Origin: Flavobacterium oncorhynchi
GTDB taxonomy: Bacteria; Bacteroidota; Bacteroidia; Flavobacteriales; Flavobacteriaceae
DNA: 64,000 nucleotides
Direction: 5' to 3'
NCBI RefSeq assembly: GCF_002217355.1
Contig: NZ_MUHA01000025.1
Coordinates: 66,342 to 130,341, forward strand
In this document: positions 34,917 through 44,560 of the stretch, piece by piece
Layout of the letters: each line of letters begins with the position of its first letter
Position numbering within the stretch: position 1 is the stretch's first letter
Notes under the pieces: generated by a model
Told to the model about the DNA's origin: nothing
Database searches by the model: none
Seen by the model: only the letters and a program-made list of their open reading frames with translations
Translations under genes and position numbers: made by a program

Positions 34917-37900
34917 ATGAAACTAAAGTTCAATGGATTCTTAGTGCTTTTATTAGTACTAGTTGCGCAACTTTCTTTTGCGCAAGAAAGAGCTGTTTCT
35001 GGAACAGTTTCTGACAATGCAGGAATGCCTTTACCAGGTGTGAGTGTATTAGTTAAAGGAACCAAAACAGGAACACAAACAGACTTTGATGGTAAATTCT
35101 CTATCAAAGTATCATCAAGCCAAGTTTTGGTATTTAGCTACATCGGGATGAAATCTCAGGAAGTAGCAGCAACCTCAACTTCTATTAATGTAAAATTAAA
35201 AGATGATTCAGTAGAACTTGAAGGTGTAGTTGTAACTGCATTAGGGATTAAAAGATCTGAAAAAACACTTGGATACGCAGTATCAAAAGTAAGTGCAGAT
35301 GAAATCACAAGATCAGGTGAACAAAACGTTCTTCAAGCTTTAGCTGGAAAAGCAGCTGGGGTTCAAGTTATTGGAACCGGTGGTACTCCTGGAGCATCAA
35401 GTAAAATCATCATTAGAGGTGTAAACACAATTACAGGTACTTCTGACCCTCTAATCGTTGTTGATGGTGTGCCAATTGACAATACTACAAGTCAAACTGC
35501 TGCTGGAGATAATCCTTTTAATGCAAACTTATCAGGTATCAACAACTCTAACAGAGCATTAGACATCAACCCAGATGACGTAGAAAGCGTATCTGTACTT
35601 AAAGGACCTGCTGCTGCTGCGTTATACGGAGAAAGAGCTGGTAATGGTGTAATCCTTTATACAACTAAAAAAGGTAGAGCAGGAAGAGGTTTAGGAATCG
35701 ATTTTTCTACTTCGTTAGCAATTGACAAAGTAAGTCAATTACCAGCTAGACAAGGAAAGTATGTACAAGGAACTAGCGCTACTGCTACTTCAATCCCAAC
35801 TAATACACCGCAAAGCTGGGGACCTGCTGCCTCAACTTTAGGCGTACCAATGTATGACAATGTTGGAAACTTCTTCCAAGAAGGATTAACGTACACAAAC
35901 AACATCTCTTTTTACGGAGGAGACAACAAAGCTACATACAGAGCTTCTTACGGAAATACTACACAAACTGGTATGATTCCTGAAACAGGATTAAAAAGAA
36001 ATACATTAAGACTTGTTGGAGATTTAAAGCTTAGCGATAAATGGAAAACTGGAGGTAGTTTACAATACACACGTACAACAAATACTCTAGCTCAAAATGG
36101 TAGTAACGTTTCTGGAGTTATGTTAAGTTTATTACGTTCAGTAGGAAACTATGATTTAAGAGACTACATAGATACTGAAGGAAATAACAAAAACTATTTC
36201 GCAAATTATGATAATCCATATTTTACAGTAAACGAAAACCCAGCGACAAGTGATGTTAACCGTGTTTTTGGAAATATGTTCTTAACTTACACACCTGCTG
36301 AATGGTTATCTTTAACTGCAAAAGGTGGTGTTGATGCTTACTCTGATTACCGTAAACAAATTTTTGCAATCTCATCTAATGGTGATAACCTTGCAGGTAT
36401 TGGAGAAGTAGCATTTAACAACATCAACAACAAACAATTTTACGCTGACTTCATCGCTAGTGGTTTACTTCCATTACAAACTGAATGGTTAAAAATCAAC
36501 TATACTGCTGGTCTTAACTTACGTTCAGGTCAAAATACTGATGTATTCTCAAGAGGTAAAGAACTTGCTGTAAGAGGACTTTACAACTTATCAAACGCTA
36601 CTCAATTATACGCTTCAAACTATGAAGAAAAGATAATGTCAAGAGCGGTTTTCGGACAATTAGAATTTGATATTAAAAACCAACTTTTCATAACAGGATC
36701 TGTTAGACAAGAATGGTCATCTACTTACGGAACAAACGCTAACAGCGCTATTTTCCCTGCTGCATCTGCATCATGGGTTATAACAAGCTCTTTTGATTTA
36801 CCAGAAGCAATTAATTTTGCAAAACTTACGTATGGTTACGGTGAGGTGGGTATTGCTCCAGGCCCTTACAGAACACGTTCTCTTTACAGCCAGCCATTTA
36901 TGACTGACGGTTTTACAGATGGTCTAAGTTTCCCTTACAATGGAATTAACGGTATGACAGTTTCTGGAGGTTTAGGAAACCAAGATTTAAAACCTGAAAG
37001 AGTATTAGGTCATGAGGTAGGTTTAAGTACTAAATTCTTAAACAACCGTTTATCATTTGACGTAAATGCATACTACAAAACATCTAAAGATCTATTAATC
37101 ACTTTACCTTTACCAGCATCAAGCGGATTCCAATCAGTTTACCAAAATGCTGCTGAGTTAGTTAACAAAGGATTAGAGGTTGAATTAGGATACGATATTT
37201 TCAGCAAAAGCAATCCATTCCAATGGAACATCAATGCAAACTGGGCTAAAAACCAAAATGAAGTAACTGACATTTCTGGAAGCTTAAGCGAAATTCAAAT
37301 TGAAGCAGCTTTTGGATCAATTGGATACTACGCTGTTAAAGGTCAACCATTAGGAAGCTTCTACGGAACTAGATGGGCACGTGATGCAAACGGAAACAAA
37401 CTTATCGGAAGCGATGGTTTAGCAATTATTGACGGAGAAACTGGTAACTTAGGAAACTCTGCTCCAAAATGGACAGGAGGTTTAAGAAACACTTTCACAT
37501 ACAAAAGAGTAACTTTATCAGGTTTACTAGACTTCAGACACGGTGGTGTTGTTTACAACGGTACATTGGCTAGAATGCATAACTTTGGTGTTTCTGAGGC
37601 ATCTGGAGACAGAGAGCATACTTACATAATTGATGGTGTTAAAGCTGACGGTTCTAAAAATGACAAAGCGATTTCAGCTAAGGACTACTACCAAAAATAC
37701 CTAGGTGATGGTGGTGGAGCTGCTGAAGAAGCTGTTACAGACGTTAACTGGATCAGATTACGTGACGTAACTTTAAGCTATGACTTTGATGTAAAAAGAT
37801 TCACAGCAATCAACTCAGCTCAAATTTCATTTACTGGAAGAAACTTATGGTTAAACACTAACTATAAAGGTGTAGATCCTGAAACAAGTTTAACTGGTGC

Positions 37901-37982
37901 TGGTTCAAGAATCAACGGATTAGATTACTTTAATAATCCTGGAAGCAAGTCATTTATCATGACTCTTAAAGTTGGCTTTTAA
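34917..37982 (+). CDS. SusC/RagA-type TonB-dependent outer-membrane transporter
   Basis: The 1021-residue protein has a signal peptide (ending SFAQ, residue 22), a carboxypeptidase-regulatory-like domain (VSGTVSDNAGMPLPGVSVLV, about 26-100), a TonB-box region (VELEGVVVTALGIKR), a plug domain (about 120-235) and a large beta barrel ending in KSFIMTLKVGF with the terminal Phe expected for barrel insertion. SusC proteins form the channel under a SusD lid and import glycans or peptides. The partner SusD gene follows after 17 bases. No glycoside hydrolase, peptidase or regulator is adjacent, so the substrate cannot be inferred. Confidence 0.96.
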   Translation: MKLKFNGFLVLLLVLVAQLSFAQERAVSGTVSDNAGMPLPGVSVLVKGTKTGTQTDFDGKFSIKVSSSQVLVFSYIGMKSQEVAATSTSINVKLKDDSVELEGVVVTALGIKRSEKTLGYAVSKVSADEITRSGEQNVLQALAGKAAGVQVIGTGGTPGASSKIIIRGVNTITGTSDPLIVVDGVPIDNTTSQTAAGDNPFNANLSGINNSNRALDINPDDVESVSVLKGPAAAALYGERAGNGVILYTTKKGRAGRGLGIDFSTSLAIDKVSQLPARQGKYVQGTSATATSIPTNTPQSWGPAASTLGVPMYDNVGNFFQEGLTYTNNISFYGGDNKATYRASYGNTTQTGMIPETGLKRNTLRLVGDLKLSDKWKTGGSLQYTRTTNTLAQNGSNVSGVMLSLLRSVGNYDLRDYIDTEGNNKNYFANYDNPYFTVNENPATSDVNRVFGNMFLTYTPAEWLSLTAKGGVDAYSDYRKQIFAISSNGDNLAGIGEVAFNNINNKQFYADFIASGLLPLQTEWLKINYTAGLNLRSGQNTDVFSRGKELAVRGLYNLSNATQLYASNYEEKIMSRAVFGQLEFDIKNQLFITGSVRQEWSSTYGTNANSAIFPAASASWVITSSFDLPEAINFAKLTYGYGEVGIAPGPYRTRSLYSQPFMTDGFTDGLSFPYNGINGMTVSGGLGNQDLKPERVLGHEVGLSTKFLNNRLSFDVNAYYKTSKDLLITLPLPASSGFQSVYQNAAELVNKGLEVELGYDIFSKSNPFQWNINANWAKNQNEVTDISGSLSEIQIEAAFGSIGYYAVKGQPLGSFYGTRWARDANGNKLIGSDGLAIIDGETGNLGNSAPKWTGGLRNTFTYKRVTLSGLLDFRHGGVVYNGTLARMHNFGVSEASGDREHTYIIDGVKADGSKNDKAISAKDYYQKYLGDGGGAAEEAVTDVNWIRLRDVTLSYDFDVKRFTAINSAQISFTGRNLWLNTNYKGVDPETSLTGAGSRINGLDYFNNPGSKSFIMTLKVGF

Positions 37983-37999
37983 ATTTAAAACAAATAAAA

Positions 38000-39367
38000 A
38001 TGAAAAAATATATAAAAAGTATAATTCTTACAGCTGTTGGTGCTAGTTTACTAACCGGCTGTCAGACAGAATTAGACACCTTTAATGAAAATCCAAACAA
38101 CCCTACAACGACTACACCAACTTTATTGTTGGCAGCTATGGAAGTTTCGACATTTTCAACACATACAAGTGGTCTAATCAGAACTTCGAATATTTTTGAC
38201 CAACACTTGGCTGGTACTAGCGTTGGACAATTAGGAGATATTCAACGTTATATTCTAACAGAACAAGACGTAAATAACGAATGGAACACAGTTTATGGAA
38301 CTACTTTAATTAGTGGTCACATTTTAACTCGTGATTTTGCTGACAAATTCCCTTATTACAATGGTATTGGTCAAATATTAACAGCATTGAACCTAGGATA
38401 CGCAACAGACGTTTGGGGAGATGTTCCTTACGACGAAGCTTTTAGAGCAGAAGAAGGAAACAGAGCTCCAAAATACAATACACAGCAAGAAATCTATCAA
38501 CGATTACAAACAATTCTTGATGAAGCTATTGTAAACCTACAAAAACCTGCTGCAAGCAATGAATCTGTACCTGCAGCTGACGATTTTATTTTTGGAGGAA
38601 ACACAGCAAAATGGATCAAAGTTGCTAGAGTATTGAAAGCAAGATATGCATTAAGATTAACGCAAGTTGATACAGGTGCTGCTCAAAAAGCATTAGACTA
38701 TATTACTGCTGCTGGCATGACTGCAAATGCTGATGATGCTAATGCAATTTTCCTTACAACTACAAACGCTTGGAATCAATGGTACGCTTTCAACAACAGC
38801 CGTAAAAACTACCTTAAAACTGGAAAGTACTTTGTTGATGGTTTAGCAGCTGATCCAAGATTACCTTTTGCAATTGCAAAAGATCAAAATGGAAACTACA
38901 CTGGTAACGCTGCAAATGATTTAGACACAACTTCGTCTTCATACATTGGTTTAGCTTATGCAGATAAAGACTCATCTGTAGGAATGGTAACTTACGCTGA
39001 AGCTAAATTTATCGAAGCTGAAGCTAAATTCAGATTAGGACAAAATGCTCAACCAGCTTTAGAAGCTGCTATTGCTGCATCAGTTCTAAAAGTTACAAAA
39101 ACTGCAGCAACTCCAGCTTTCTTAGCTACTGTAAATACAGCAACTTTAGCAAACATTATTCAACAAAAGTACAACGCACTTTTCTTGACTATGGAGCCAT
39201 ATAATGATTACAGAAGAACAGGATTACCTGCATTGGTTCCAAACCAATCTTCAAATACTAAAGCTATTCCTGTAAGATTCCCAACTCCTTCGGACGAAAG
39301 AAATTACAACCCAAATGCAACTGTTGTTAGTAATGTAACAACTAAATTATGGTGGGATAAAGACTAA
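38000..39367 (+). CDS. SusD/RagB-type nutrient-binding outer-membrane lipoprotein
   Basis: The 455-residue protein has a lipoprotein signal peptide with lipobox Cys21 (LLTGC) and the SusD N-terminal region (LDTFNENPNNPTTTTPTLLL). It includes the conserved GYATDVWGDVPYDEAFR segment, and a C-terminal MEPYNDYRRTGLPAL block typical of the SusD-like_2 branch. It forms the surface lid of the SusC channel encoded just upstream. A strong terminator follows at 39392-39423. Confidence 0.95.
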   Translation: MKKYIKSIILTAVGASLLTGCQTELDTFNENPNNPTTTTPTLLLAAMEVSTFSTHTSGLIRTSNIFDQHLAGTSVGQLGDIQRYILTEQDVNNEWNTVYGTTLISGHILTRDFADKFPYYNGIGQILTALNLGYATDVWGDVPYDEAFRAEEGNRAPKYNTQQEIYQRLQTILDEAIVNLQKPAASNESVPAADDFIFGGNTAKWIKVARVLKARYALRLTQVDTGAAQKALDYITAAGMTANADDANAIFLTTTNAWNQWYAFNNSRKNYLKTGKYFVDGLAADPRLPFAIAKDQNGNYTGNAANDLDTTSSSYIGLAYADKDSSVGMVTYAEAKFIEAEAKFRLGQNAQPALEAAIAASVLKVTKTAATPAFLATVNTATLANIIQQKYNALFLTMEPYNDYRRTGLPALVPNQSSNTKAIPVRFPTPSDERNYNPNATVVSNVTTKLWWDKD

Positions 39368-39391
39368 TTTATTTCAACAAGCATATACACT

Positions 39392-39423
39392 AAACCACTC
39401 TGTTCATTCAGAGTGGTTTTTTT
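39392..39423 (+). terminator. Terminator of the susCD unit
   Basis: An 11-bp perfect stem (39392-39402 with 39409-39419) with a 6-base loop is followed by a T-run. Confidence 0.92.
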
Positions 39424-39439
39424 ATATAAACAATATACC

Positions 39440-39447
39440 TATATTTG
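39440..39447 (+). promoter_or_regulatory. Putative -7 box of rlmB
   Basis: TATATTTG ends 4 bases before the rlmB ATG. The -33 position (TTTT) falls in the T-run of the susCD terminator. If it works, the rlmB message would be leaderless or nearly so. Confidence 0.4.
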
Positions 39448-39451
39448 TCCT

Positions 39452-40186
39452 ATGGAAAAAGAACATCAAATATTTGGCATTAGAGCCATTATAGAAGCAA
39501 TACAAGCAGGTCAGGAAGTAGACAAAGTATTTATTCAAAAAGATATTTCTGGCGAACTAATGAAAGATTTAATGAAGGTAATGAAACGTGCCAACATTAA
39601 TTTCTCATATGTCCCTGTTGAAAAACTAAACCGACTAACTCCAAATAATCACCAAGGTGCCGTAGCAACTATTTCACCTATTGGATTTATAGACATCGAA
39701 CACCTTGTAGAATCAACAGTTGCTTCGGGTTCTAAACCATTATTTTTAATACTGGATCAAATCTCAGATGCCAGAAATTTTGGCGCTATTATTAGAACAG
39801 CTGAATGTACAGGTGTGAACGGAATTATAGTACAAAAAGCTGGTTCTGCTCCCGTAAATGGCGATACAGTTAAAACATCAGCTGGTGCTGTTTTTAATGT
39901 TCCTATCTGCAAAGTAGAACATATTAAAGATGCAATATTCTATCTTCAGGGATCAGGAATCAAAACTGTGGCTGCAACTGAAAAAACAGATCAAAACATT
40001 TATGATTTGTCATTAAATGAACCTGTAGCGATCATCATGGGATCTGAAGACAGAGGAATCAATCCATCTGTACTTAAAATTGTTGACGAAAAAGCAAAAT
40101 TACCAATGTTTGGATCAATAGGATCACTAAATGTATCTGTTGCCTGCGGTGCTTTTTTATATGAAGCCGTTCGCCAAAGAAGCTAA
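39452..40186 (+). CDS. rlmB: 23S rRNA 2'-O-methyltransferase, RlmB/TrmH family
   Basis: The SPOUT-family enzyme methylates 23S rRNA (G2251 in E. coli). With the start at 39452 (MEKEHQIFGIRAIIEAIQAG) it has 244 residues. An in-frame ATG at 39413 lies inside the susCD terminator and before a -7 box, so I reject it. The N-terminal substrate-binding domain is followed by the SPOUT motifs DARNFGAIIRTAE, IIMGSEDRGI and GSIGSLNVSVACGAFLYE, which build the knotted SAM site. It stands alone between susCD and the DUF2490 gene. Confidence 0.95.
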   Translation: MEKEHQIFGIRAIIEAIQAGQEVDKVFIQKDISGELMKDLMKVMKRANINFSYVPVEKLNRLTPNNHQGAVATISPIGFIDIEHLVESTVASGSKPLFLILDQISDARNFGAIIRTAECTGVNGIIVQKAGSAPVNGDTVKTSAGAVFNVPICKVEHIKDAIFYLQGSGIKTVAATEKTDQNIYDLSLNEPVAIIMGSEDRGINPSVLKIVDEKAKLPMFGSIGSLNVSVACGAFLYEAVRQRS

Positions 40187-40226
40187 AAAAATTTTGAAAT
40201 AGGGTGGCAACTTAATACAACATTGA

Positions 40227-41027
40227 ATGTCTTTAAAACCTGTTTATAAAATAATATTTAACAAACTCAGCTTAATTGTTGCAGTACTCCTAACTGCAAC
40301 AATTAACTATGGACAAACCACAAAATACAATCAATTTTGGGGCGAAGTTCAATTTAACAGAACACTCAGTGAAAAATGGTCTACGGAACTAAACCTTGGC
40401 ACAAGTTATAGCAGCACAGAATCTTCTCCCAATATATTTGACCAAAACACACAAAGATCTCTTCGAGGATGGGCACATTATTATCTTTCGCCACGCTGGA
40501 AACTATCTTCATTTGTTGCATTTTACAACAACAAAGATGTACCAGAAATAGGTCAATTTCAATCACCTGAATGGAGATTTGCTTTACAGGGTATTTATTA
40601 CTTTCATAAAACCGGATATACACTTAGTACACGTTTAAGAACTGAGCTTCGTCATATGAAAAATCAAGATGATACTTTTGAAAATGTGTTACGATATAGA
40701 CAGCAAATTAAATATATCAAACCAATAAACAGCAAAATTTTACGTGAAGGTGTCATCTATGCAATTGCATCAGATGAGATTTTTTTAAAATCTGGCACAA
40801 AGGTAACGGGACAAAGTTTTTTTGACAGAAACAGATTAAATATAGGAGCAGGATACCTATTTACAGAAGACACACAAATTGAACTAACCTATGCTAATGA
40901 ATACCTGCCAAGAAACGACAATAATCAAATTGTAAATGCAGTATCATTAACCTTAACGTTCAACAACCTCCTAAAAAATATAAATAAAAAGATTTTACAT
41001 AAGCCTGAGGCTCCACACGAAGACTAA
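40227..41027 (+). CDS. DUF2490 outer-membrane beta-barrel protein
   Basis: The 266-residue protein has a cleavable signal peptide (to about residue 30, INYGQ) and alternating amphipathic strands (FWGEVQFNRTLSEKWSTELN; RLNIGAGYLFTEDTQIELTY) typical of DUF2490 proteins. These are predicted barrels of unknown function. It starts 40 bases after rlmB and meets a convergent gene two bases past its stop. Confidence 0.8.
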   Translation: MSLKPVYKIIFNKLSLIVAVLLTATINYGQTTKYNQFWGEVQFNRTLSEKWSTELNLGTSYSSTESSPNIFDQNTQRSLRGWAHYYLSPRWKLSSFVAFYNNKDVPEIGQFQSPEWRFALQGIYYFHKTGYTLSTRLRTELRHMKNQDDTFENVLRYRQQIKYIKPINSKILREGVIYAIASDEIFLKSGTKVTGQSFFDRNRLNIGAGYLFTEDTQIELTYANEYLPRNDNNQIVNAVSLTLTFNNLLKNINKKILHKPEAPHED

Positions 41028-41029
41028 TC

Positions 41030-41533
41030 TCACTTCTCCTCTTTTTTCAAAAAGCATGCAAGTTGTTTCATGATTGCATCTTTATGAAGTTTAAAATTAT
41101 AATCTCGAACAAATTCAGTTCCCTTCATATTGATTGCTGCTACAACAGCTTCAAATTTAGAAAATGCCTCCAAATCTTTATTGTCTATTAGATATAAAAC
41201 CTGCATAATCGAATCATTTTCTAAATACTGCGTATCGAAATGAGTCAGCTTATACTCTTTATGATCCGCCAACTGAATAACTAAATCATCCTTAATTTTT
41301 TTTCCTTCTTTTTTTAACGGAAAAGGAGTTGGCTGAAGCGCCACAAAATAACTCTCTTTATCAGTAACAATATTAATTTTTAGAGATTTAGATTTCGTCG
41401 TATAAAAAACTGCCGGATCAAAATAATACACCATAGATCCATCTGCCAGCACCTTATTTTTAACATCACACTGTGCATAAAAATTAGAACTGCAAAACAG
41501 CACAACCAACATAGCAAATAATACTTTTCTCAT
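41030..41533 (-). CDS. Secreted protein of unknown function
   Basis: The 167-residue protein has a signal peptide (MRKVLFAMLVVLFCSSNFYAQ). The mature part is mixed alpha/beta with three cysteines and no family I recognise. It is downstream of the rhomboid gene in the same direction with a 51-base gap, and convergent with the DUF2490 gene (2 bases between stops). A -7-like TATTTTTG lies at 41560-41567. Periplasmic location is inferred from the signal peptide. Confidence 0.7.
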   Translation of the reverse strand: MRKVLFAMLVVLFCSSNFYAQCDVKNKVLADGSMVYYFDPAVFYTTKSKSLKINIVTDKESYFVALQPTPFPLKKEGKKIKDDLVIQLADHKEYKLTHFDTQYLENDSIMQVLYLIDNKDLEAFSKFEAVVAAINMKGTEFVRDYNFKLHKDAIMKQLACFLKKEEK

Positions 41534-41584
41534 AATCTCAAATTAATAAATGCACTAAACAAAAATAACTAATTTTCACGAAAA

Positions 41585-42361
41585 TTAATTATCGTTTTCC
41601 TGATTATCTACTGATTCCGTTTTAGTTATAACATAAAACACATTAGTATCAGAATGAAAATAAGATTGAATCTCATCCATCTCGTCTTCATTCTTTTCAA
41701 TATTTACAAAATTTCCATTCTCATCAAAATGTTTCATAAATGGATCTTCAAGAGGATTAAAATCAGGCTTCTGCCATTCATAAACAATAGGCTTCGAATA
41801 TTCAGGTGTTTTATAAAATAAACTGAGCGCAAATCCCGTTAAAAGACCTGCCAAATGACCTTCCCAAGAAACCTTGGCATCAACATCAGGAAAAACATAC
41901 CAAATCATTCCTCCATAAAGTAAAATTACCGACAATGAAAGCGCAACCAATCGATAATATTTTGTTTGAATTCCTTTAAAGAAAATAAAACTTACCAAAA
42001 CATAAATTAAACCGCTTGCACCGATATGAAAATTTTCACGACCTATAATCCATGTAATTAATCCCGAAAACAAAATACCGTAACCAATAACAGGAATGGT
42101 TTGTTTGGGATAAAAATATTGTAATGCAGCCAACAAAACCAAAAGAGGAATGGAATTATTGTACAAATGTTCTAAATTTTCATGAATAAATGGACTAAAG
42201 AAAATGCCCTGTAATCCATAAAAATCTCGTGGATAAATTCCATTCTTATAAAAATCGAAATCAAATCTAATCTGAACCCAATAAACAATCCACAAAAAGA
42301 GGACAAAAATTACCGGAAGGCCAATAACAGCATTAGAAAACTTAAAGTGGTTATCATTCAT
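41585..42361 (-). CDS. Rhomboid-family intramembrane serine protease
   Basis: The 258-residue protein has about six membrane helices. The active site is visible: GASG with Ser116 and the helix-six GHLAG with His169. The conserved HENLEHLYNNSIPLL segment (residues 60-74) supplies the oxyanion-stabilising His/Asn. A C-terminal cytoplasmic tail of about 60 residues is acidic. Rhomboids cleave membrane-spanning helices of other proteins; its substrates are unknown. Confidence 0.93.
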   Translation of the reverse strand: MNDNHFKFSNAVIGLPVIFVLFLWIVYWVQIRFDFDFYKNGIYPRDFYGLQGIFFSPFIHENLEHLYNNSIPLLVLLAALQYFYPKQTIPVIGYGILFSGLITWIIGRENFHIGASGLIYVLVSFIFFKGIQTKYYRLVALSLSVILLYGGMIWYVFPDVDAKVSWEGHLAGLLTGFALSLFYKTPEYSKPIVYEWQKPDFNPLEDPFMKHFDENGNFVNIEKNEDEMDEIQSYFHSDTNVFYVITKTESVDNQENDN

Positions 42362-42493
42362 CTATGTCAAATTATAGTCTAATAATTTACATCAAAAAAC
42401 TATCCAGTTACAATTTACTGATAATTTGTCAGTCAGCAAAAAGTTATTAAAACTTACTTCCTAACTAAGTTCCGAACCTCTAAATAATAAAAA

Positions 42494-42501
42494 TACATTT
42501 G
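42494..42501 (+). promoter_or_regulatory. Putative -7 box of rarA
   Basis: TACATTTG lies 19 bases before the rarA ATG. No TTTG is found at -33. Confidence 0.35.
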
Positions 42502-42520
42502 AAAATAGTAATTTTACAAA

Positions 42521-43798
42521 ATGGAAGCACCGTTAGCCGAGCGTATTCGCCCACAGAAACTAGAAGATTACATTAGTCAGAGCCACTTAGTAGGTCCTAA
42601 TGGTTCATTAACACAACAAATTTCTAAAGGAATAATTCCCTCTTTAATTTTATGGGGACCGCCGGGAACTGGTAAAACTACCTTAGCACAAATTATAGCT
42701 CAAGAATCAAAACGCCCGTTTTACATCTTAAGTGCTATTAATTCTGGCGTAAAGGATATTCGTGATGTAATTGAGAAAGCAAAGCAAAGCGGCGGCTTAT
42801 TTACAGCGAAAAACCCCATCTTGTTTATCGATGAGATTCATAGATTTAGCAAATCTCAGCAAGACTCTCTTTTAGCTGCTGTTGAAAGAGGCTGGATTAC
42901 TTTGGTTGGCGCGACCACCGAAAATCCAAGTTTTGAAGTTGTTCCCGCATTACTGTCACGTTGTCAAGTTTACATTCTCAATGCTTTTACAAAATCAGAT
43001 TTAGAAGCACTATTACACCGCGCACTAAAAAGTGACAAATACTTAGCGTCAAAAAACATCGTATTAAAAGAAACAGAAGCATTACTGCGTCTTTCTGGTG
43101 GTGACGGTCGAAAATTGTTAAACATTTTCGAACTTGTAATCAATGCTGCGGCTACCGAAGAAGTTGTTATTACAAATGACCGCGTGTTTGAGTTAGTCCA
43201 ACAAAATACAGTTCTGTATGACAAAAGCGGAGAACAACATTATGATATTGTTTCTGCCTTTATAAAATCAATTCGAGGAAGCGATCCTAATGGAGCTGTT
43301 TACTGGCTGGCAAGAATGATTGAAGGTGGTGAAGATGTAAAATTTATTGCGCGAAGAATGCTGATTCTATCAAGTGAAGACATTGGAAATGCAAATCCAA
43401 CGGCGTTTATTATGGCAAACAACACCTTTCAGGCAGTAACTACAATTGGATATCCGGAAAGCCGAATAATTCTTAGTCAATGCGCAATTTATCTCGCTAC
43501 TTCTCCAAAGAGTAATGCCTCTTATATGGCAATAGGAAATGCACAGCAATTGGTAAAACAAACAGGAGATTTACCTGTTCCTATTCATCTGCGAAATGCT
43601 CCAACCAAACTTATGAAAGAGTTAGGCTATGGTGACGATTATAAATATTCACACGATTATGCAAATAACTTCGCTGAACAAGAATTCTTGCCTGATGCCA
43701 TAAAACAAACGGTTCTTTATAATCCAGGAAACAATTCAAGAGAGAATAGCAACCGTGAATTTTTAAAGAACCGTTGGAAAGATAAATATGGTTATTAA
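42521..43798 (+). CDS. rarA: Replication-associated recombination AAA ATPase RarA (MgsA/WRNIP1 family)
   Basis: RarA acts at stalled replication forks. The 425-residue protein has Walker A GPPGTGKT (residues 46-53), Walker B ILFIDEIHRFSKSQQD, sensor 1 GATTENPSFEV, and the family C-terminal tetramerisation region (PNGAVYWLARMIEGGEDVKF; IARRMLILSSEDIGNANP). It stands alone and converges with the next gene 13 bases on. Confidence 0.97.
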   Translation: MEAPLAERIRPQKLEDYISQSHLVGPNGSLTQQISKGIIPSLILWGPPGTGKTTLAQIIAQESKRPFYILSAINSGVKDIRDVIEKAKQSGGLFTAKNPILFIDEIHRFSKSQQDSLLAAVERGWITLVGATTENPSFEVVPALLSRCQVYILNAFTKSDLEALLHRALKSDKYLASKNIVLKETEALLRLSGGDGRKLLNIFELVINAAATEEVVITNDRVFELVQQNTVLYDKSGEQHYDIVSAFIKSIRGSDPNGAVYWLARMIEGGEDVKFIARRMLILSSEDIGNANPTAFIMANNTFQAVTTIGYPESRIILSQCAIYLATSPKSNASYMAIGNAQQLVKQTGDLPVPIHLRNAPTKLMKELGYGDDYKYSHDYANNFAEQEFLPDAIKQTVLYNPGNNSRENSNREFLKNRWKDKYGY

Positions 43799-43811
43799 AC
43801 CATCAATTTAT

Positions 43812-44558
43812 TTAAAATTTTACTGAAACTTTTTCAGAAACTAGTTTATCGTTTTGATAATACTCAAAATACCATTGATTATCTTTTGCATTTAAACTTC
43901 CTTGAACACCATTTTTAATTGCAATAAACGAATCTGGACGTGAGGTTTTTAAAAGTTTCATGACAACTTTTGGAGTTTTGTCTATTAACTGATATCCGTT
44001 CTCCATTGGCTGTGCGTACAATAAATTAGGGTCAGAAACATCTGCAGCTGGTGTTGCAGCAATTTGCACAGCAGGAACTAAAGGTGTTGCTGCTATAACT
44101 GTTTGTGCTTTGTTAGAGACAGGCGCCGCTGATTTACCGCTATATTTATAGTGCAAAGCATTGACAGATTTAAAAGCATCTTCTAAACTTTCCTTATATG
44201 CCAATTCATAGTCTTTTTCTTTGCTTCTTCCTGTTTCAGATGTGTAAATTACTTTTCCGTAACAATCTTTAAACTCAATAAAAAGTTTAGTTACTAAAAA
44301 TGCATTATCTCTTTTTACATCAATATACAAAAGATCACATCTATCACTAAAACCAGCAGGAATTTCTTCGTTTACATAAAAAGCCTGAAAGCCCGCTTTA
44401 ACTAAATTAGTTTTAGTCATTGTAGCTAATCTATACTGATTATCTGTTTTAATAAAATCATATTTAAGCGGTATAATAACTGCTTTATAATCGTTAATCG
44501 ATTGCGAAAATCCAAGGACTGAACAAAGAAGCAAAGTCAACAAAACTTTTAATTTCAT
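43812..44558 (-). CDS. Secreted protein of unknown function
   Basis: The 248-residue protein has a signal peptide (MKLKVLLTLLLCSVLGFSQ). A folded N-terminal region of about 130 residues (YKAVIIPLKYDFIKTDNQYR) is followed by an Ala/Pro-rich linker (about 143-170) and a small C-terminal beta-rich domain. I do not recognise a family. It starts 2 bases after the HAD gene, in the same direction, so it is probably the last gene of a radC-HAD unit. Confidence 0.75.
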   Translation of the reverse strand: MKLKVLLTLLLCSVLGFSQSINDYKAVIIPLKYDFIKTDNQYRLATMTKTNLVKAGFQAFYVNEEIPAGFSDRCDLLYIDVKRDNAFLVTKLFIEFKDCYGKVIYTSETGRSKEKDYELAYKESLEDAFKSVNALHYKYSGKSAAPVSNKAQTVIAATPLVPAVQIAATPAADVSDPNLLYAQPMENGYQLIDKTPKVVMKLLKTSRPDSFIAIKNGVQGSLNAKDNQWYFEYYQNDKLVSEKVSVKF

Positions 44559-44560
44559 AA

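Noticed and set aside
39413..39451. Upstream in-frame start for rlmB
   Set aside because: It lies in the susCD terminator and before the rlmB -7 box; the peptide encoded does not belong to the family.
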